Below are positions 9,845 to 21,039 of a DNA stretch of 64,000 nucleotides, in pieces. The stretch's first letter is position 1, and every line of letters begins with the position of its first letter. The DNA lies in the NCBI GenBank assembly GCA_017354895.1, contig CP071493.1, positions 8,184,001-8,248,000 of the forward strand. The letters run 5' to 3'. The notes under the pieces were generated by a model, which was given only the letters and a program-made list of their open reading frames with translations, ran no database searches and was not told the origin of the DNA. Source of the DNA: Podospora comata. Taxonomy: Eukaryota > Ascomycota > Sordariomycetes > Sordariales > Podosporaceae. A program made the position numbers and the translations under genes.

Positions 9845-12105
9845 ATGCCACCGGAAAGATCACCGAGGCCCAGCAATGCTGGCGTAACTAAAGTTCCTGC
9901 TGGTCCCAGTAATACTGGTGCCTCTGGTAACACCATTGTGTACGCTCTCCAGAGGTTGACAAGAAGGCAAGAAAGAGAACTTGCCGACAGATTAGCAGGC
10001 ACGATCAACGTCCAGCACGCTCCTGTTAGAGAGGATCACACTCGCCCTCAGACCCTTGAAGAAGCGACCTACAGGAACGTCGCGCTCTTCTTGCCGATCG
10101 AGTATTGGCCAAACCAAAGAAATGTCGAATCAACAGCTCACAGAATGCGCGCCGCCCTAACGAGCAATCAAGCGTTTAGATTTCGGAATCTCGGGGACCC
10201 GCTAAGGCAGCATTGGTACGCAGATGAGGAATCGGGACGAACAGTACAGCAGATGTACAAGGGGTGGAGTGACCAGTTTGATGAGAAGCTTAGACAGACA
10301 CACCAAAACATCCGGGCAGTAGCCAACGAACTCGGCATGACTGACGAGGATAGCCAAAACAAGGTGTGGAAGAGAATGGAGAACGTCTTTGGTGACGCCG
10401 CGAAGATCAAAAGGCTCGAAAAGGAACTCGCCTCGACGAAGGAGCTTGTTGAGAGTTACCACACTCAGTACAACTTTCTAGATCCAAAAATCGAGTCCAA
10501 CGCTAGGAAGATAGAACGACTTCAGACGGACGTCAAAGCCAAGGACACGCTCGTCAGCAAGGCGGATGCAGAGAGCGACAAGTACAGGGTTGACTATCGT
10601 CTTCGCATGCTCCTCCAGCATTGGGGAATCACAAATGGGGATCACCTGGACCCAACCCGGTGGCAAAAGTATGACAATGCGAACCGCTTTGCCGCGGAGT
10701 TTCAGGAATATCTCGACGACGTGCTGAATGGCATACCGACATCTAGCGGCAACCTCCTGGTGCAGGTCAGGCCGCCCATCGGTGTCAAGCAGCTGATGCG
10801 TGTGGCCTCGGTACACCGAACCGTCCACGGGGTCGACCTTCTGGCCGACTGCCGAGTTGTAGCTCTACAACTTGTTTCGGCTCGACATGATGAGGCAAAC
10901 ACCACCGAGGTGGGCCTGTTGCCCAAGGACCTTGAAGGTCGTTCAGAGGGCGAGACGTTCAGCCAGGTCTATGTTCCTCCTCCGCCCCCTCCAACCGTAT
11001 CAGCGGTGACGACTGGCATGACACAGTTGACGACCTCTAGGCAAAGAGCCCAGTTCACGGAAGAGCAGCGAGAAGAGAGAGCCCGGGCGATCAAGATGGA
11101 AGCCCAGTTCTTGGTCGAGCCTGGAGCTACAAACGAGGAGCGTACCTGGCAAGCGCTGTTCGACGGGACAGTCCTTCAACTATACAACCTGGACGCCATC
11201 GCCTGCGAGCATATTCGTAAGTACCCATATGTGCCGGGGAAAAGCTGATGACTGACAAATAAACCCACCTCCCCAACAGTCGTAGCCTTGACCGGACGCA
11301 AATCGCTCACCAGTCGACAGTTGGAGGAACGCAACATACTCCAGAGCCATGTCGACTTCATTAACAAATGGGCTTCCATCATGGAGATGGTGCACCTCTA
11401 CGCCAAAAAGGCCCAGCTCCGTCCAGGCTCGTGGAAGCTGTGGGGCGGGCACTGGTTCAGAATCCGAAACAGGATGACGGAGCAATGTTTCGGCGCCCAC
11501 GATACTCTTGCACCCGGCCAGAGCCCTTGGTCGAGAAGGACCAAGCGCGGTCTCTTTCACGATTACGTCGGCCTGTTTGGACAGACGTGCAAGCTCTTCA
11601 ACCAGCCCGCCTTGCAAACTGAAGAGTCGTTCAAGAAAGAGCTGCACCGGCTCGACATGGAACGCTGGAACCTCTACCGGTATGCCATTCAGACATGGAC
11701 CCATGGCGACGCCAGGGGCGGGATCAACGACAACGGCCAGTACCGCGGTAATCCGCCAAAGCCCACGCACCCCAAGAAGGCCAACCTATGGGCGGAATGG
11801 AACTGGATCTATGAGACCGATCAGTGGAAGTATGCGCCACGGCTAGACCCCAAACAGCCTCCTGGAGCTCGTAAGTGTTGGCAAGTCTCTGGTGGACTTC
11901 GATGCTAACAGCACCTCTAGCCGCCCTTTGGGACCCCCTCATTGGAACAGAACCCTTCAAAGACTTCAGCCCTTATGGTCCTGTCAGACTCGCGATCAGG
12001 TTCGAGGAGCATAACAACCCCCACGCGAATACGTGGGGGATCGTCAATAAAAAGAAGCACCCACCAGGATGGGATTTACAGAAAGCGAGGCTTGGGGCCT
12101 TTTGA
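9845..12105 (+). CDS. Unrecognised coiled-coil protein, three exons
   Basis: I do not recognise the family. Three exons, 9845-11216, 11280-11870 and 11921-12105, join in frame across introns of 63 and 50 nt (donors GTAAGT, acceptors AACAG and TCTAG, both phase 1). The product is 715 residues. The N terminus is polar. Residues about 180-255 are heptad-like and charged (IKRLEKELASTKELVE, then RKIERLQTDVKAKD), so a coiled coil is likely. Near 380 there is a short proline run (VYVPPPPPPT). The region encoded by exon 2 is rich in Trp and aromatics (SWKLWGGHWFRIRNR, WAEWNWIYE). No signal peptide, membrane segment or catalytic motif is evident. Exact phase agreement of both introns argues that it is a real gene. 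It converges on the Hos3-type gene, whose stop is 353 bases away. Confidence 0.75.
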
Positions 12106-12457
12106 ATCCTCCACCAAAGAAAACGAAGTTCGTTACATATTCTACAACCTGAAAACTAAAATAAAATTATTTAAAGTGTTTTCATATGAATACAGAAAAA
12201 CAGGCAAAGAAACAGCCAAGCGCTCTTATAGTGCTCCACTGTGAAACAGGAGAATTAATCCGACTTAAGAGAAGGGCGAAGTCATGGATAAAAAGAAAAA
12301 GGTCGATACACCGAATACACAACTAACTCCCATGCCGTGGTCAAGGAACCCCTCAACCTCCACGCACGCTTTTCCTGTATAAAACAAACTCTCTTGCAAT
12401 GTTTATTCCAGACCTGATGTGTGGTATTGAAGAAAGACCAGCATCTCCCGACAACTA
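12106..12457. other. Convergent 3' region
   Basis: The 352 bases between two convergent stop codons, AT-richer than the flanking genes. They should hold both 3' UTRs and poly(A) sites. No gene is seen. Confidence 0.5.
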
Positions 12458-15400
12458 TCAGTTCTCCATCTTTTTGATCAGATTCCTAACCGGCGAGTTT
12501 TTCACAGCAGGCGTTCCCACCCTCCCAGCGACGGGTGGAGGCGGTGACGAAACGGGCGTCTGGGGCGGCCCCGGCGAAAAGGGAATTGCCCCGGTGCTAC
12601 TAAAGACGGGCAAATCTCCTCTCTTCATCGGGGCTATGGTCGACACGGGAGTGGCAACGTTGGGAGGTAGCCACTGCAGTGGTTGCTGTTGCTGTTGAAC
12701 ATTCGACTCAGGGGTAGGGCCATCAGGATGATAATGGACAAACATGTCCATCGGGGTTGGAGTTGAGGTAGTCCTGTGGGGCGAAACTCCACGAACGGGA
12801 CTCGAGAAGGTGGGAGTGACAGAACTCATAGCGGAGTTGGAAAAGGTTTCAGAAGCCGGGTAAAGCGGAGATGCTGGCGATTCTGAAGGTTGATAATGGC
12901 CTGGTGATGATAAGGCAGGCAGAGGGTAGTTCTCTGCGGCTGACGCAGGGGGGCTCGAGACAAAGGTGGACTCAGTGTCGGATGGGGTGGCGGGAACCGT
13001 TTGGTTTTCCGGTGGTTGAACTGAGAGGAGAGGTTTATTTTCGTTCGGCTCGGTAGGCACCGTCACAGAGATGGTATCTGTTGCGGCAAGTTTGGCTTGC
13101 GCATTTCGTTCCCGTTCCCGAGCGTCACGCACCGCCTTGGACACAACAGTGATCTTAATCTTCTTCATGTCTTTCGCCAGCTTATCGACTTCGTCACCAC
13201 CCTCGCCACCGGACTTTGGAAGTTCGGGTGCTGCCACAGTGGGGGCACCAACATGTTTCTTGGAAACTCTTGGGGCTCTGGGAACAGGCTCCTTCTTGGC
13301 TGGGGCCCGAGTTTTTCTCACATTGATTCCGGAAGCATTGGTCCGAACACTTGCGACAGAATCAGATCTGACATGCTCCAACCTCGAGCCGGCACGTATC
13401 GGTGCTGTAGGAAGTGGCGGTGCCGAGTCCACAGTCTCCGACACCGCTGTCGACACCGTTGTCGACGCAGTACTAAGTCGCCGACTGGGGGGTGGTCTTT
13501 TCTTCTCCGTAGCAAGCACTGCTGGTCCGGCAACTGTTTTTCGTCGTGATTTGCGATCATCGTCCTCGTCTTCCAAGTACGTCGGCCTAGTTTTACGCTC
13601 TCTTAACGACATTCTGGTGGGTGCTCGTTCTACAATCACCGGAGGAGGAACGTCAACCGGCATAGTCTGTGGATCTGCATCTTCTGCACCTTGAGCCAAG
13701 GCAAACTGACGTTCGCGCCGGGCTCGAGTTGCCTCTGCGCCAAGCTCCTCATGAGTGCAGCTGTCCGTCTGTCGTCCTGATGGGATCAGCAATCTGCTTA
13801 GTTCGAGAGCTGCTGTGGTCCACACAACGTCAGGTGGAGGAGGTGTAGGCGCCCTGTAACTATGGCCGTGGCTGTTTGGTACGCCGAAACCTGACACACT
13901 GCGGCGAGTATTCTTTGGAGGCACAGCTGCTCTAGCTGCTGATGCTTGTGTTGGCGAAGAGTAGGTGGGCGGAATGACATTTCGAGGCTTCCTGATCTCA
14001 ACCGAGGGGGCACTGATGGCGGCTTCGAGTGCTTCAAGCTCTGGAACAGACCACCACGATGGGTCGTACTGACGGGCTCGGCCCTCTTTTGGTGGGTTTC
14101 CTTTCACAGCCTCTACTGTGCCCAGCTTCTGTCCCATCTCGTAACCAAGTCCAGAGGGAGCTACCTCCTGCTTGGCGCGGGGACCATCGCCAGCGAGACC
14201 ACATATGTGGCTCAGTACCCCCGAGCACAAAGCCCGATCGCTGTAACCGCCTTCCAGAACGCTGATAACCCGCCCCTCCACACTTGTGCCCTCTTCGGCA
14301 GCAATCTTGACGACGTCTCTGGTTAGTCGGGCATAGAATTCAGTCGGGACATTGACGTTGTGCCGTTGCATGCCGGGGCTTTCCCACTCGCTGGCGTCAA
14401 AACCGGCAGACAAAAAGATGGCGGCTCTTGAATTCACCCCCTGAGCACGTAGTTTCTCGGTCTGGACCCTCAAGTACTCCCGAGTCTTATCTAGCAAAAT
14501 CGAGTATTTGGACTCGTACAATTGCCAAAAGTCGGCCTCCGTCTTCCATGGCTGCAGATGAACATTCCAGATACTCTGGCCGTGCGCGTTGTCGATGCAT
14601 ATGCTGGCGTTCCTAACCTTGTCTTCATCGCCCATCTCGCACGGGTAAGAGTTGATGTCGTGCAAACTAAAGTACCCAATCGATGTTTTCTTCCACCAGG
14701 CTGCATTCTTACCCAGCCCAGCGGACCTCGCATTATGTAGCCAGGCAATGGACTGGGAGCCATCGCCGTGATGAAGGTCGAAATCGATGATCGCCGCGTG
14801 GGTCAGACCGTGGCTGAGGATGGCATGCATGATACCGACATGAACATTGTTTATCCAGCAGAACCCTGACGGATAGGAGCCAGAGCAATGGTGACCAGGC
14901 GGTCGGATGGCAACAAAGGCCCGCTGTGGCCCCTGGGGACGAAACACGGCATCGACCGCATCACATACACCCCCCAATGCTCCCTCGAGAGCCTCCAAGG
15001 TTTCTGCGCAGAGATATAGATCACCCTCATGAAGCTTTTGAGGAGCGCCCGTGTTGGCCCCGCGGTCGATATCTGGTCGCTGGAGCTCTTTTCCGTTGAC
15101 GGCCAGCTTCGATTCGGCCGTCTCACACATGATCTTGAGCTCTTCCATCCACTTCGTACCGTGGACATTGGTCACCGTCTGGGAGGTTAGCGGAAGTCGC
15201 CTGTCGCTTTTTTGTATTCGAAAAGGTATTGTGGGCAGCTGCGCCGGGTTGGCCTCTGGGGCAATTGGAAAGTCGCCATCCTGATGTCGTTCGCCCAGCC
15301 GGACATATGCGGCCGATACACCCAGGACACAGGCCTTAACCCTCTCTGGTCGTTCGACAATGGTGCTGAGCTGCGCTTTCGAGGTTTTTGGTCGCGAGAA

Positions 15401-16057
15401 TCTGTGACCGTAGCAGGCATCCTGAAGAATGATAACCGTCTCGGCCGGGCGGTTCCAGTCCGGCCCATGGAGAGCATCTAGCTCGGCTTTGAAGTGGGCA
15501 TTCGCGACGGCTTGCGGGGTCAGGATGGGCTTCTCTGGAAATTCGGGCGACATGCTTCTCAGTGGTGATCTGGCTGACCTCGATGGGGTTGGAGAGAGGA
15601 TGCTGGCGGAGCTTGCTCGGCGGAGTGGCGTTACACCGTTGACCGAGCGGAGCGAGTTCGTCGAGGCTTTTCTTAGTAGGGCGGGAGTGCCAGCCCTGGA
15701 TGGTGATCTGACGGAGGAAGAGTTGGACAGCGGACTGCGCATGGCACTGCTTGGTCGACGCGGGGAGCTCTCAGAAGGATAATCATACGGGGAGGTGGGC
15801 TTGAGGGGGCTAGGCCGAGGGGCGCGGGGCTGCCTTGCCGGCGATGAGGTGGTTGATATGGTCAGGTGTTGGAGCGACTGGGTCAAGTCGCCCTCTCTGG
15901 GACTCTTTGAGCCATCTTTGTTGCTTGCGGGCCTTTCTTGCTGGAGGTCAACTTGAGGTTGGGAGGTCCTCTTTGGACGAGAGGACAACTCAGACAACGA
16001 CGCCGGCGACGCCATTATGAATGAGGTCGATGTTGATGCAGCTGCTGCATGGGGCAC
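12458..16057 (-). CDS. HOS3: Hos3-type histone deacetylase
   Basis: A single-exon 1,199-residue protein. A central deacetylase domain (about 200-650) carries the family's active-site sequences: RPPGHHCSGS near 386, the metal-binding DFDLHHGDGSQ near 423, LSAGFDASEWE near 550 and LEGGYSDRAL near 600. The Asp and His of DLHH and the Asp of AGFDA are the expected zinc ligands, so the enzyme looks catalytically intact. The GFCWINN and FDLHHGDGSQ forms and the divergent N-terminal part of the domain fit the Hos3 branch (Neurospora hda-4) better than Rpd3 or Hda1. It should remove acetyl groups from lysines, perhaps not only on histones. About 190 Ser/Pro/Arg-rich residues precede the domain and some 550 disordered residues follow it. 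An alternative start Met is 15 codons in (MASPASLSE). Confidence 0.92.
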   Translation of the reverse strand: MPHAAAASTSTSFIMASPASLSELSSRPKRTSQPQVDLQQERPASNKDGSKSPREGDLTQSLQHLTISTTSSPARQPRAPRPSPLKPTSPYDYPSESSPRRPSSAMRSPLSNSSSVRSPSRAGTPALLRKASTNSLRSVNGVTPLRRASSASILSPTPSRSARSPLRSMSPEFPEKPILTPQAVANAHFKAELDALHGPDWNRPAETVIILQDACYGHRFSRPKTSKAQLSTIVERPERVKACVLGVSAAYVRLGERHQDGDFPIAPEANPAQLPTIPFRIQKSDRRLPLTSQTVTNVHGTKWMEELKIMCETAESKLAVNGKELQRPDIDRGANTGAPQKLHEGDLYLCAETLEALEGALGGVCDAVDAVFRPQGPQRAFVAIRPPGHHCSGSYPSGFCWINNVHVGIMHAILSHGLTHAAIIDFDLHHGDGSQSIAWLHNARSAGLGKNAAWWKKTSIGYFSLHDINSYPCEMGDEDKVRNASICIDNAHGQSIWNVHLQPWKTEADFWQLYESKYSILLDKTREYLRVQTEKLRAQGVNSRAAIFLSAGFDASEWESPGMQRHNVNVPTEFYARLTRDVVKIAAEEGTSVEGRVISVLEGGYSDRALCSGVLSHICGLAGDGPRAKQEVAPSGLGYEMGQKLGTVEAVKGNPPKEGRARQYDPSWWSVPELEALEAAISAPSVEIRKPRNVIPPTYSSPTQASAARAAVPPKNTRRSVSGFGVPNSHGHSYRAPTPPPPDVVWTTAALELSRLLIPSGRQTDSCTHEELGAEATRARRERQFALAQGAEDADPQTMPVDVPPPVIVERAPTRMSLRERKTRPTYLEDEDDDRKSRRKTVAGPAVLATEKKRPPPSRRLSTASTTVSTAVSETVDSAPPLPTAPIRAGSRLEHVRSDSVASVRTNASGINVRKTRAPAKKEPVPRAPRVSKKHVGAPTVAAPELPKSGGEGGDEVDKLAKDMKKIKITVVSKAVRDARERERNAQAKLAATDTISVTVPTEPNENKPLLSVQPPENQTVPATPSDTESTFVSSPPASAAENYPLPALSSPGHYQPSESPASPLYPASETFSNSAMSSVTPTFSSPVRGVSPHRTTSTPTPMDMFVHYHPDGPTPESNVQQQQQPLQWLPPNVATPVSTIAPMKRGDLPVFSSTGAIPFSPGPPQTPVSSPPPPVAGRVGTPAVKNSPVRNLIKKMEN

Positions 16058-17128
16058 AAAGCCGTCTTTCTCGTTTTGAAGGCTAGGAAAAAGCCAAAAA
16101 GTGATTTATTCTGTCCGATGTCTCGAACAGCAGCTGGCATGAAGTCATTGGTCTATGCTTGTGGTCGACAGCTGTAAATTGGCTCCAATTTGGCCTCCCT
16201 GTGCCCCCCACAAGCTCCTGGACTTGGCGCAACAATCCAGACCGCGTCACGCGTCAGGACGTCATAGCAATGCCTGTTCACGTGACAGGGAGCTTTAGGC
16301 ATTCTTGATAGTGTGAATTGCATCTCCTGTAACCTCCAAAGTCCTTCGGTGGAGGTTTTCAGAAAGCTATCCGACACCGCCTCGGATCTGTTGTCTCCTG
16401 TCGATATCTCTCCATCCATATTCACATCTGTGGACAAGGGCTCCCTGCCGATGGAGCACCCGACCTTTTGGATCACTAGGTCATCGCTGCTTTGACCAAG
16501 CTTCTGGAAGCATGCATGAGCAAGTGCCGGCATCAACAGGTGGGTACTGAAGCACTGTTAGCAAGAACAGCGCATCACCGGCACAGATTGGCGAGGGGCA
16601 CAAGTACTTTGAGCATGAGTATTTCTCTCATTCGAGGTGGACAGTTGAAGGATCTCCATAAGGCTATATCTCTGTCCGCATTTCCCTGCACGTTCTACAA
16701 GCAAGCACTAAGGAGTATTGACTGATGAGATGCCAAGAATATTGAATGCAGACGCGGGGTAGCTACACTTCATTGTCGTCACCCCTTCCCGTCACCCCCA
16801 ATCATATGCTTCCACAGCCTTCAGGCCAGGCGTTTTTGTCGCCAGGAGCATGCAGTGGCCTTCCAATGCATTTCAGCCGCACTCTAACAGAACAAAGAGT
16901 CGGTCATGGAAACCCTACCGAGCCCAAACAAAACAGAGGCGCCAAGTGGCAGAGGATGAAGAGCTCGGGACTTGCTCGACGATATTTATTTCAGCTGGGC
17001 CACAATATGCGAGACCCCCAACCTCGCCCTTGAGATTTCTATAGCTACTTAACTGAAGCTATGTCCTTCTCTCCATTGTGCCTGTGACCGTTCTTGAGCA
17101 CTTCTCGCTGGTTTGCCAAGACGACGGA
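16058..17128. other. Divergent intergenic region
   Basis: About 1.07 kb between divergent starts, holding the promoter of the Hos3-type gene on the minus strand and the upstream region of the cysteine-module gene on the plus strand. Open frames here (the longest is 127 codons on the minus strand) show no recognisable family. Confidence 0.5.
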
Positions 17129-18270
17129 ATGATGGTTCGAAAATATCTCCCAGTCATTGCCCTGGTGCAGCCAGGTGTCGTCACTGCGATACTCGAGCAA
17201 TATGTCGAGGTAGTCCACACCATCGATGTCCAGGCCATACATGTCAACAATTTTCCACCACCAAATATGACTGTCCAAGCAATGGCACTACAGGCAGGCG
17301 TCACGGCTTGCTCTGTTGCCAATCTTGTGGTCACATCATGTGCCAGCGCTGGTGCTCTCGCTACAACAGCTCCACTCGGGGAGATGTTTGACTGCTTATG
17401 CTGCTTCTCAGGCACGGCTCTCTACCCGGCATACTCGTCATGTGCATCATATATCTACAACTCAGTGGAGGGGGCCACTTCGGCCTTTTCAGGTATGTTG
17501 GCTGAGGCTTACTGATATGTCACTGGAGGGCCACGGCTACTAATTGCCCCAATCACCAGCAATGTCGGTCATCTGGGATGGTTGCCTTTCTGTTAGTCCC
17601 ATCTGTTCCAACCGTCCAACGACCCCAAGGACGACCACGGTCGATGCCGGCACCACCCGAGACGTAGTGACTGCTGGACCTTCATCCACCCCCAGAGCCT
17701 GCGCCTCCTTCGCCAATATTGTACGATCCTGCTCAAGCAAGATCCCCAACTTCACCGCTATCTCGGACAGAGAGCTGGCAGAGTGCATGTGCTACGACCC
17801 TTTCGGCTCATATACGACCGTCGCGGAGGACTACGCGAGCACCTGTGCTGCCTGGGCGACAACAGGCAGGTCGACTGATTACAGCAGTAAGCAGAAGCAA
17901 CCAGTCGTGATATAGTTTTATGAGGTTGAGTCTAACGTCAAAAACAGTCTTTGCAGCGTTCACTACATTCTGTGATGACCACCCACCTGGTGGAGCGACC
18001 ATCAGGGGAAGCAGCGGCGGCGGCAATGATAATGGCGACATCATCCTCACCTCTGCCGGAAGCCGAAGCCTGGGGGGCAATGGCAATATTGTTGATCTCA
18101 TCCCGACTGCCTCACCGACTGAACCTCCACCCAATGACGAAGAATCCAACACAACCCCAACGCCTCCGCCTTCGCCCTCTGGACCTTCCGGCGCCATGTC
18201 CTTGCGAGATGCAAGATATGGCCTGCTGAGCTGGATCATGCTGGCTTTGTCGGCATATATGCTCTGTTGA
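17129..18270 (+). CDS. Cysteine-rich GPI-anchored protein, duplicated module
   Basis: Three exons, 17129-17492, 17560-17886 and 17948-18270, join in frame over introns of 67 and 61 nt (donors GTATGT and GTAAGC, both phase 1). The short N terminus MMVRKYLPVIALVQPGVVTA could be a signal peptide. Two copies of one cysteine pattern follow: C-x9-C-x17-C-x-C-x13 or 17-C-x24 or 21-C, with matching cores CSVANLVVTSC and CASFANIVRSC. After them comes a Gly/Asn, Ser/Thr and Pro-rich stalk, and the last 20 residues are hydrophobic (LLSWIMLALSAYMLC) with no cytoplasmic tail. This layout suggests a GPI-anchored wall or surface protein. I do not recognise a named family. The start is the least certain part; no earlier in-frame ATG gives a better signal peptide. 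Confidence 0.72.
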
Positions 18271-18578
18271 GAGCATGCTGAACACATGACACCGAAGAGC
18301 AGATCAACCTCATATGAGAACCGAGTGGACATGGCAAGGTATTTTAGAAGGGTTTTCATAACATCCAATAATCCGTACCCCTATTATGTACACATGACCC
18401 AGTATTTACAACACTAAATACAATATTTGTCCCTATCTATCCTCCTTATCCCCCTCCCCGAATAGCCTTCTAAACCAGCGCTGTTATATGCCGAAAAAAC
18501 CGAGGAAAAAAAAACCAGAAGCCAAACAAATGCTAGAACTTGAAGCAACCAAAAAAAAATGCAAAAGAAGGGAAAGCA
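18271..18578. other. Convergent 3' region
   Basis: About 310 AT-richer bases between two convergent stops. No gene is seen; it should hold both 3' ends. Confidence 0.45.
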
Positions 18579-19319
18579 TCACCCGCAAACCCCAACCACA
18601 CCTCCAGCACAATCCCCCCAAACCATCCCCTTCGGCACAAGCTCCAGCCCATTATACTCAATCCTCCCATCGACCCACTTCTCCTTTTCTTCTTCCTCTG
18701 CCTCCTCCCGTTCAACCTTTTCCCCTTCACCATCCTCCTCGACCGGCGAAGGAGCAGGCAGCTCATAACAAAAACTCTCCCTCACCCTCTCCATAATCCC
18801 CATAATCTCCTCCTTATCCCCCCTCGGATCAATCAGCTCAATTGCCCTATTCCCCCTATCACCATCACCACTGCTGCTGCTGCTGCTCTCTTGCGCATTA
18901 ATCACAAGATACCCCTCCTTCAAATTGGGGAACGACTTTAAGAAGGAATATTTGTTGTACACCTCCCAATCTCTCCTGATTTCTGAGCTGACATAGTCGA
19001 CAGCGACTTTGGTGATGAGCTCCAGACAGATGTCGGCTGGCGGGGAGGGGGTGGAGTAGCCTAGCGGAGAGACAGGACGGGGGTAGTACAGGATGTCGGT
19101 GCCGGGGTGGAAGTAGGTGTTTATCTGGGGGAGGAGGACCAAGGAGCGGAGGGATTCCTGGCGGGATTCGTGGCAGACGGAGAGAAGGGTGGGTGGGGGA
19201 GTTGGGGAGGTGAAGGACTGGGTGAGGACGACGACGCGAGGGGAAAGGGCGAGGCGCCAGATTTGGAGGCGGAGTTCGGCTGGGAGGAAGGGGAAGAGGT
19301 GAAATTCATCGGGGGCCAT
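18579..19319 (-). CDS. 2EXR-domain protein
   Basis: A single-exon 246-residue protein. The N terminus FHLFPFLPAELRLQIWRLAL followed by a PRVV strand is the hallmark of the fungal 2EXR family, and LLSVCHESRQESLR near residue 45 is its conserved second block. Family members are numerous in sordariomycete and leotiomycete genomes and no biochemical function is established. The middle part is ordinary. The C-terminal third has a Ser run, an acidic, low-complexity stretch rich in Glu (EEAEEEEKEKW) and a short hydrophobic Gly/Val end. The gene is convergent with the cysteine-module gene. Confidence 0.85.
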   Translation of the reverse strand: MAPDEFHLFPFLPAELRLQIWRLALSPRVVVLTQSFTSPTPPPTLLSVCHESRQESLRSLVLLPQINTYFHPGTDILYYPRPVSPLGYSTPSPPADICLELITKVAVDYVSSEIRRDWEVYNKYSFLKSFPNLKEGYLVINAQESSSSSSGDGDRGNRAIELIDPRGDKEEIMGIMERVRESFCYELPAPSPVEEDGEGEKVEREEAEEEEKEKWVDGRIEYNGLELVPKGMVWGDCAGGVVGVCG

Positions 19320-21039
19320 CCTTGATGCTGTGGTTCAGAAGATGGTGGTGTATAGTATCAGCACAGGATATGGCGCAGGTGTGTGAAGCTTCCAGGTTGG
19401 GTTCGAAAACAGGCGTGTATGAATCAATCCAAAGCGGCCGGAGGGTGGCAACCTGGCTTGAGAAAAAGAACCGATTAAATACTACACAATTGGACTTGTC
19501 GAGATGTCGTGAAGGTATCTCAAAAAAACATAAGAGCGATGCGAATGAGAGAAATCGTGTCGGGGTATCCGCTTATAAGAACCTCAAATAGAAACGAACC
19601 ACGAAACAAAAAATTGACGAGGCCAAGACACAGCTAAGCAATGACCAAATAGATGAACGGCTCTTTTGTGCCCGTGTTGTATTGTGTTGTCAGGTCAGAG
19701 CCGGTCAGGCTGGTCCCGAGGTCAAAACTGTGCTTCCAGTGGAGTATCCTTTTTCGTTGTCTAAAGTCCGTGGTCATTTGACAGCACTTTTTGACACTTG
19801 GATGAAGTCTGAGCACACACACACGACGCAAGCGCAAGGAATAGCCTAGAGTTTTATATTCTGATCACAATGCAAACAAGGGTAAGAGTTGGCCAGGTCG
19901 GACAAACTGAGAAACAACCATTCCCAAGCTTTCCAGCTCCGATTTGATGTCATTATGCGCCGAGGCTGGCGCAGCAGAGTCGGTATCTCTGGGCAGCGCG
20001 GCTCGGATTTTGCTAGTGGTGAAGAACAGGGAAGGGCCAAGGGGTCATGGGTGCGGGAGCGCTTGTTCGACGATCTCCCTGAGTTGAACCGAATTTTTTT
20101 CTACATGGCGAAGGAAAAAATGGACTCGGAATGCAACTTTATAGCCGAAGTAGGAGGGAGTACAACAAAGAGGAATAGCCAGATATTGTTGGTGCCCGTC
20201 GCCGGCAATGCGTCCCGGCAGGAGAGAGAAATCGCCTGATTTTGGGCCAGAAGGATCTTTGACGTTGGTCATTTGAGACTTGGGCTCGGGTTGGGGTTAG
20301 CTGGGCAGAAGTGGGGCATCAATGGAGAAACCTGAGGGATCCAAACAATCTCCTGGAGTTTCAGGAAGGTTGCCATATCTTCAACTTGGCCAGAGTTAAA
20401 CATCCAGTTCAAGCTTCGGGCGTGGTAGGTCATGTTATCTTCGGGTACTGCTAGATTGCGTCCGTGGTGTTCATTTGACATTTGTGCTTGTTGCCATAGC
20501 GGACTGCCCTCCAGAGAAGAAGACAAGGTGGTGAATAGACGATGAATGATAGTTGTGGCATATTGCTCAATCATGCCATAAGGCTCCAAATTGCGTACCG
20601 ATATGAGAAAACAAAAGCCACTGTTCCCTGGTTGCGAAATAGGAGGGATTTATGCCGATCTTGTGGGTTGCGGAAAGGTGCTGGTATCTTTTCTTGGACG
20701 TGGCCGTACTGATGGCTCTTGAATTCAAGGCAGGAGATGCATCCATATGGGCCAAGATTACTGATAATCTAGACATATGTACATACGGCGATACGTCACA
20801 ATCACAACAGCTTGGAAGGGTCCAAGAGACAGTCATGGTGGGGCATGGGTTGGAGATCAAATCGAGGGGTAGCCTTATGGATCCACCTTAACCGTTTGCT
20901 CCACTCGACTTTTGGAGAATTTCCAGGCTTGGCAGCGGGTTCAAAAGAACGAGGGGCATTTTCACGAGCAACAGTCGACAACGGCTCACTTGGCTTTTGG
21001 TTGCGGTAACGGACAGGAATGTGGGCAACTGCAAGAAGA
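19320..21039. other. Divergent intergenic region
   Basis: About 1.7 kb between the 2EXR gene (minus) and the TGT gene (plus). Several minus-strand open frames near 20,270-20,860 have no recognisable content or convincing splice partners. I see nothing beyond promoter DNA. Confidence 0.45.

Noticed and set aside
13071-13694. 207-codon frame antisense to the Hos3-type deacetylase
   Set aside because: Mirror of the Ser/Thr/Pro-rich tail of the real gene; composition artefact.
16153-16536. 127-codon minus-strand frame upstream of the Hos3-type gene
   Set aside because: No recognisable content; lies in the presumed promoter/leader of the deacetylase gene.
19395-19405. GGTTCGAAAAC, B-box-like
   Set aside because: Deviates from the GGTTCGANTCC consensus and has no tRNA fold upstream.
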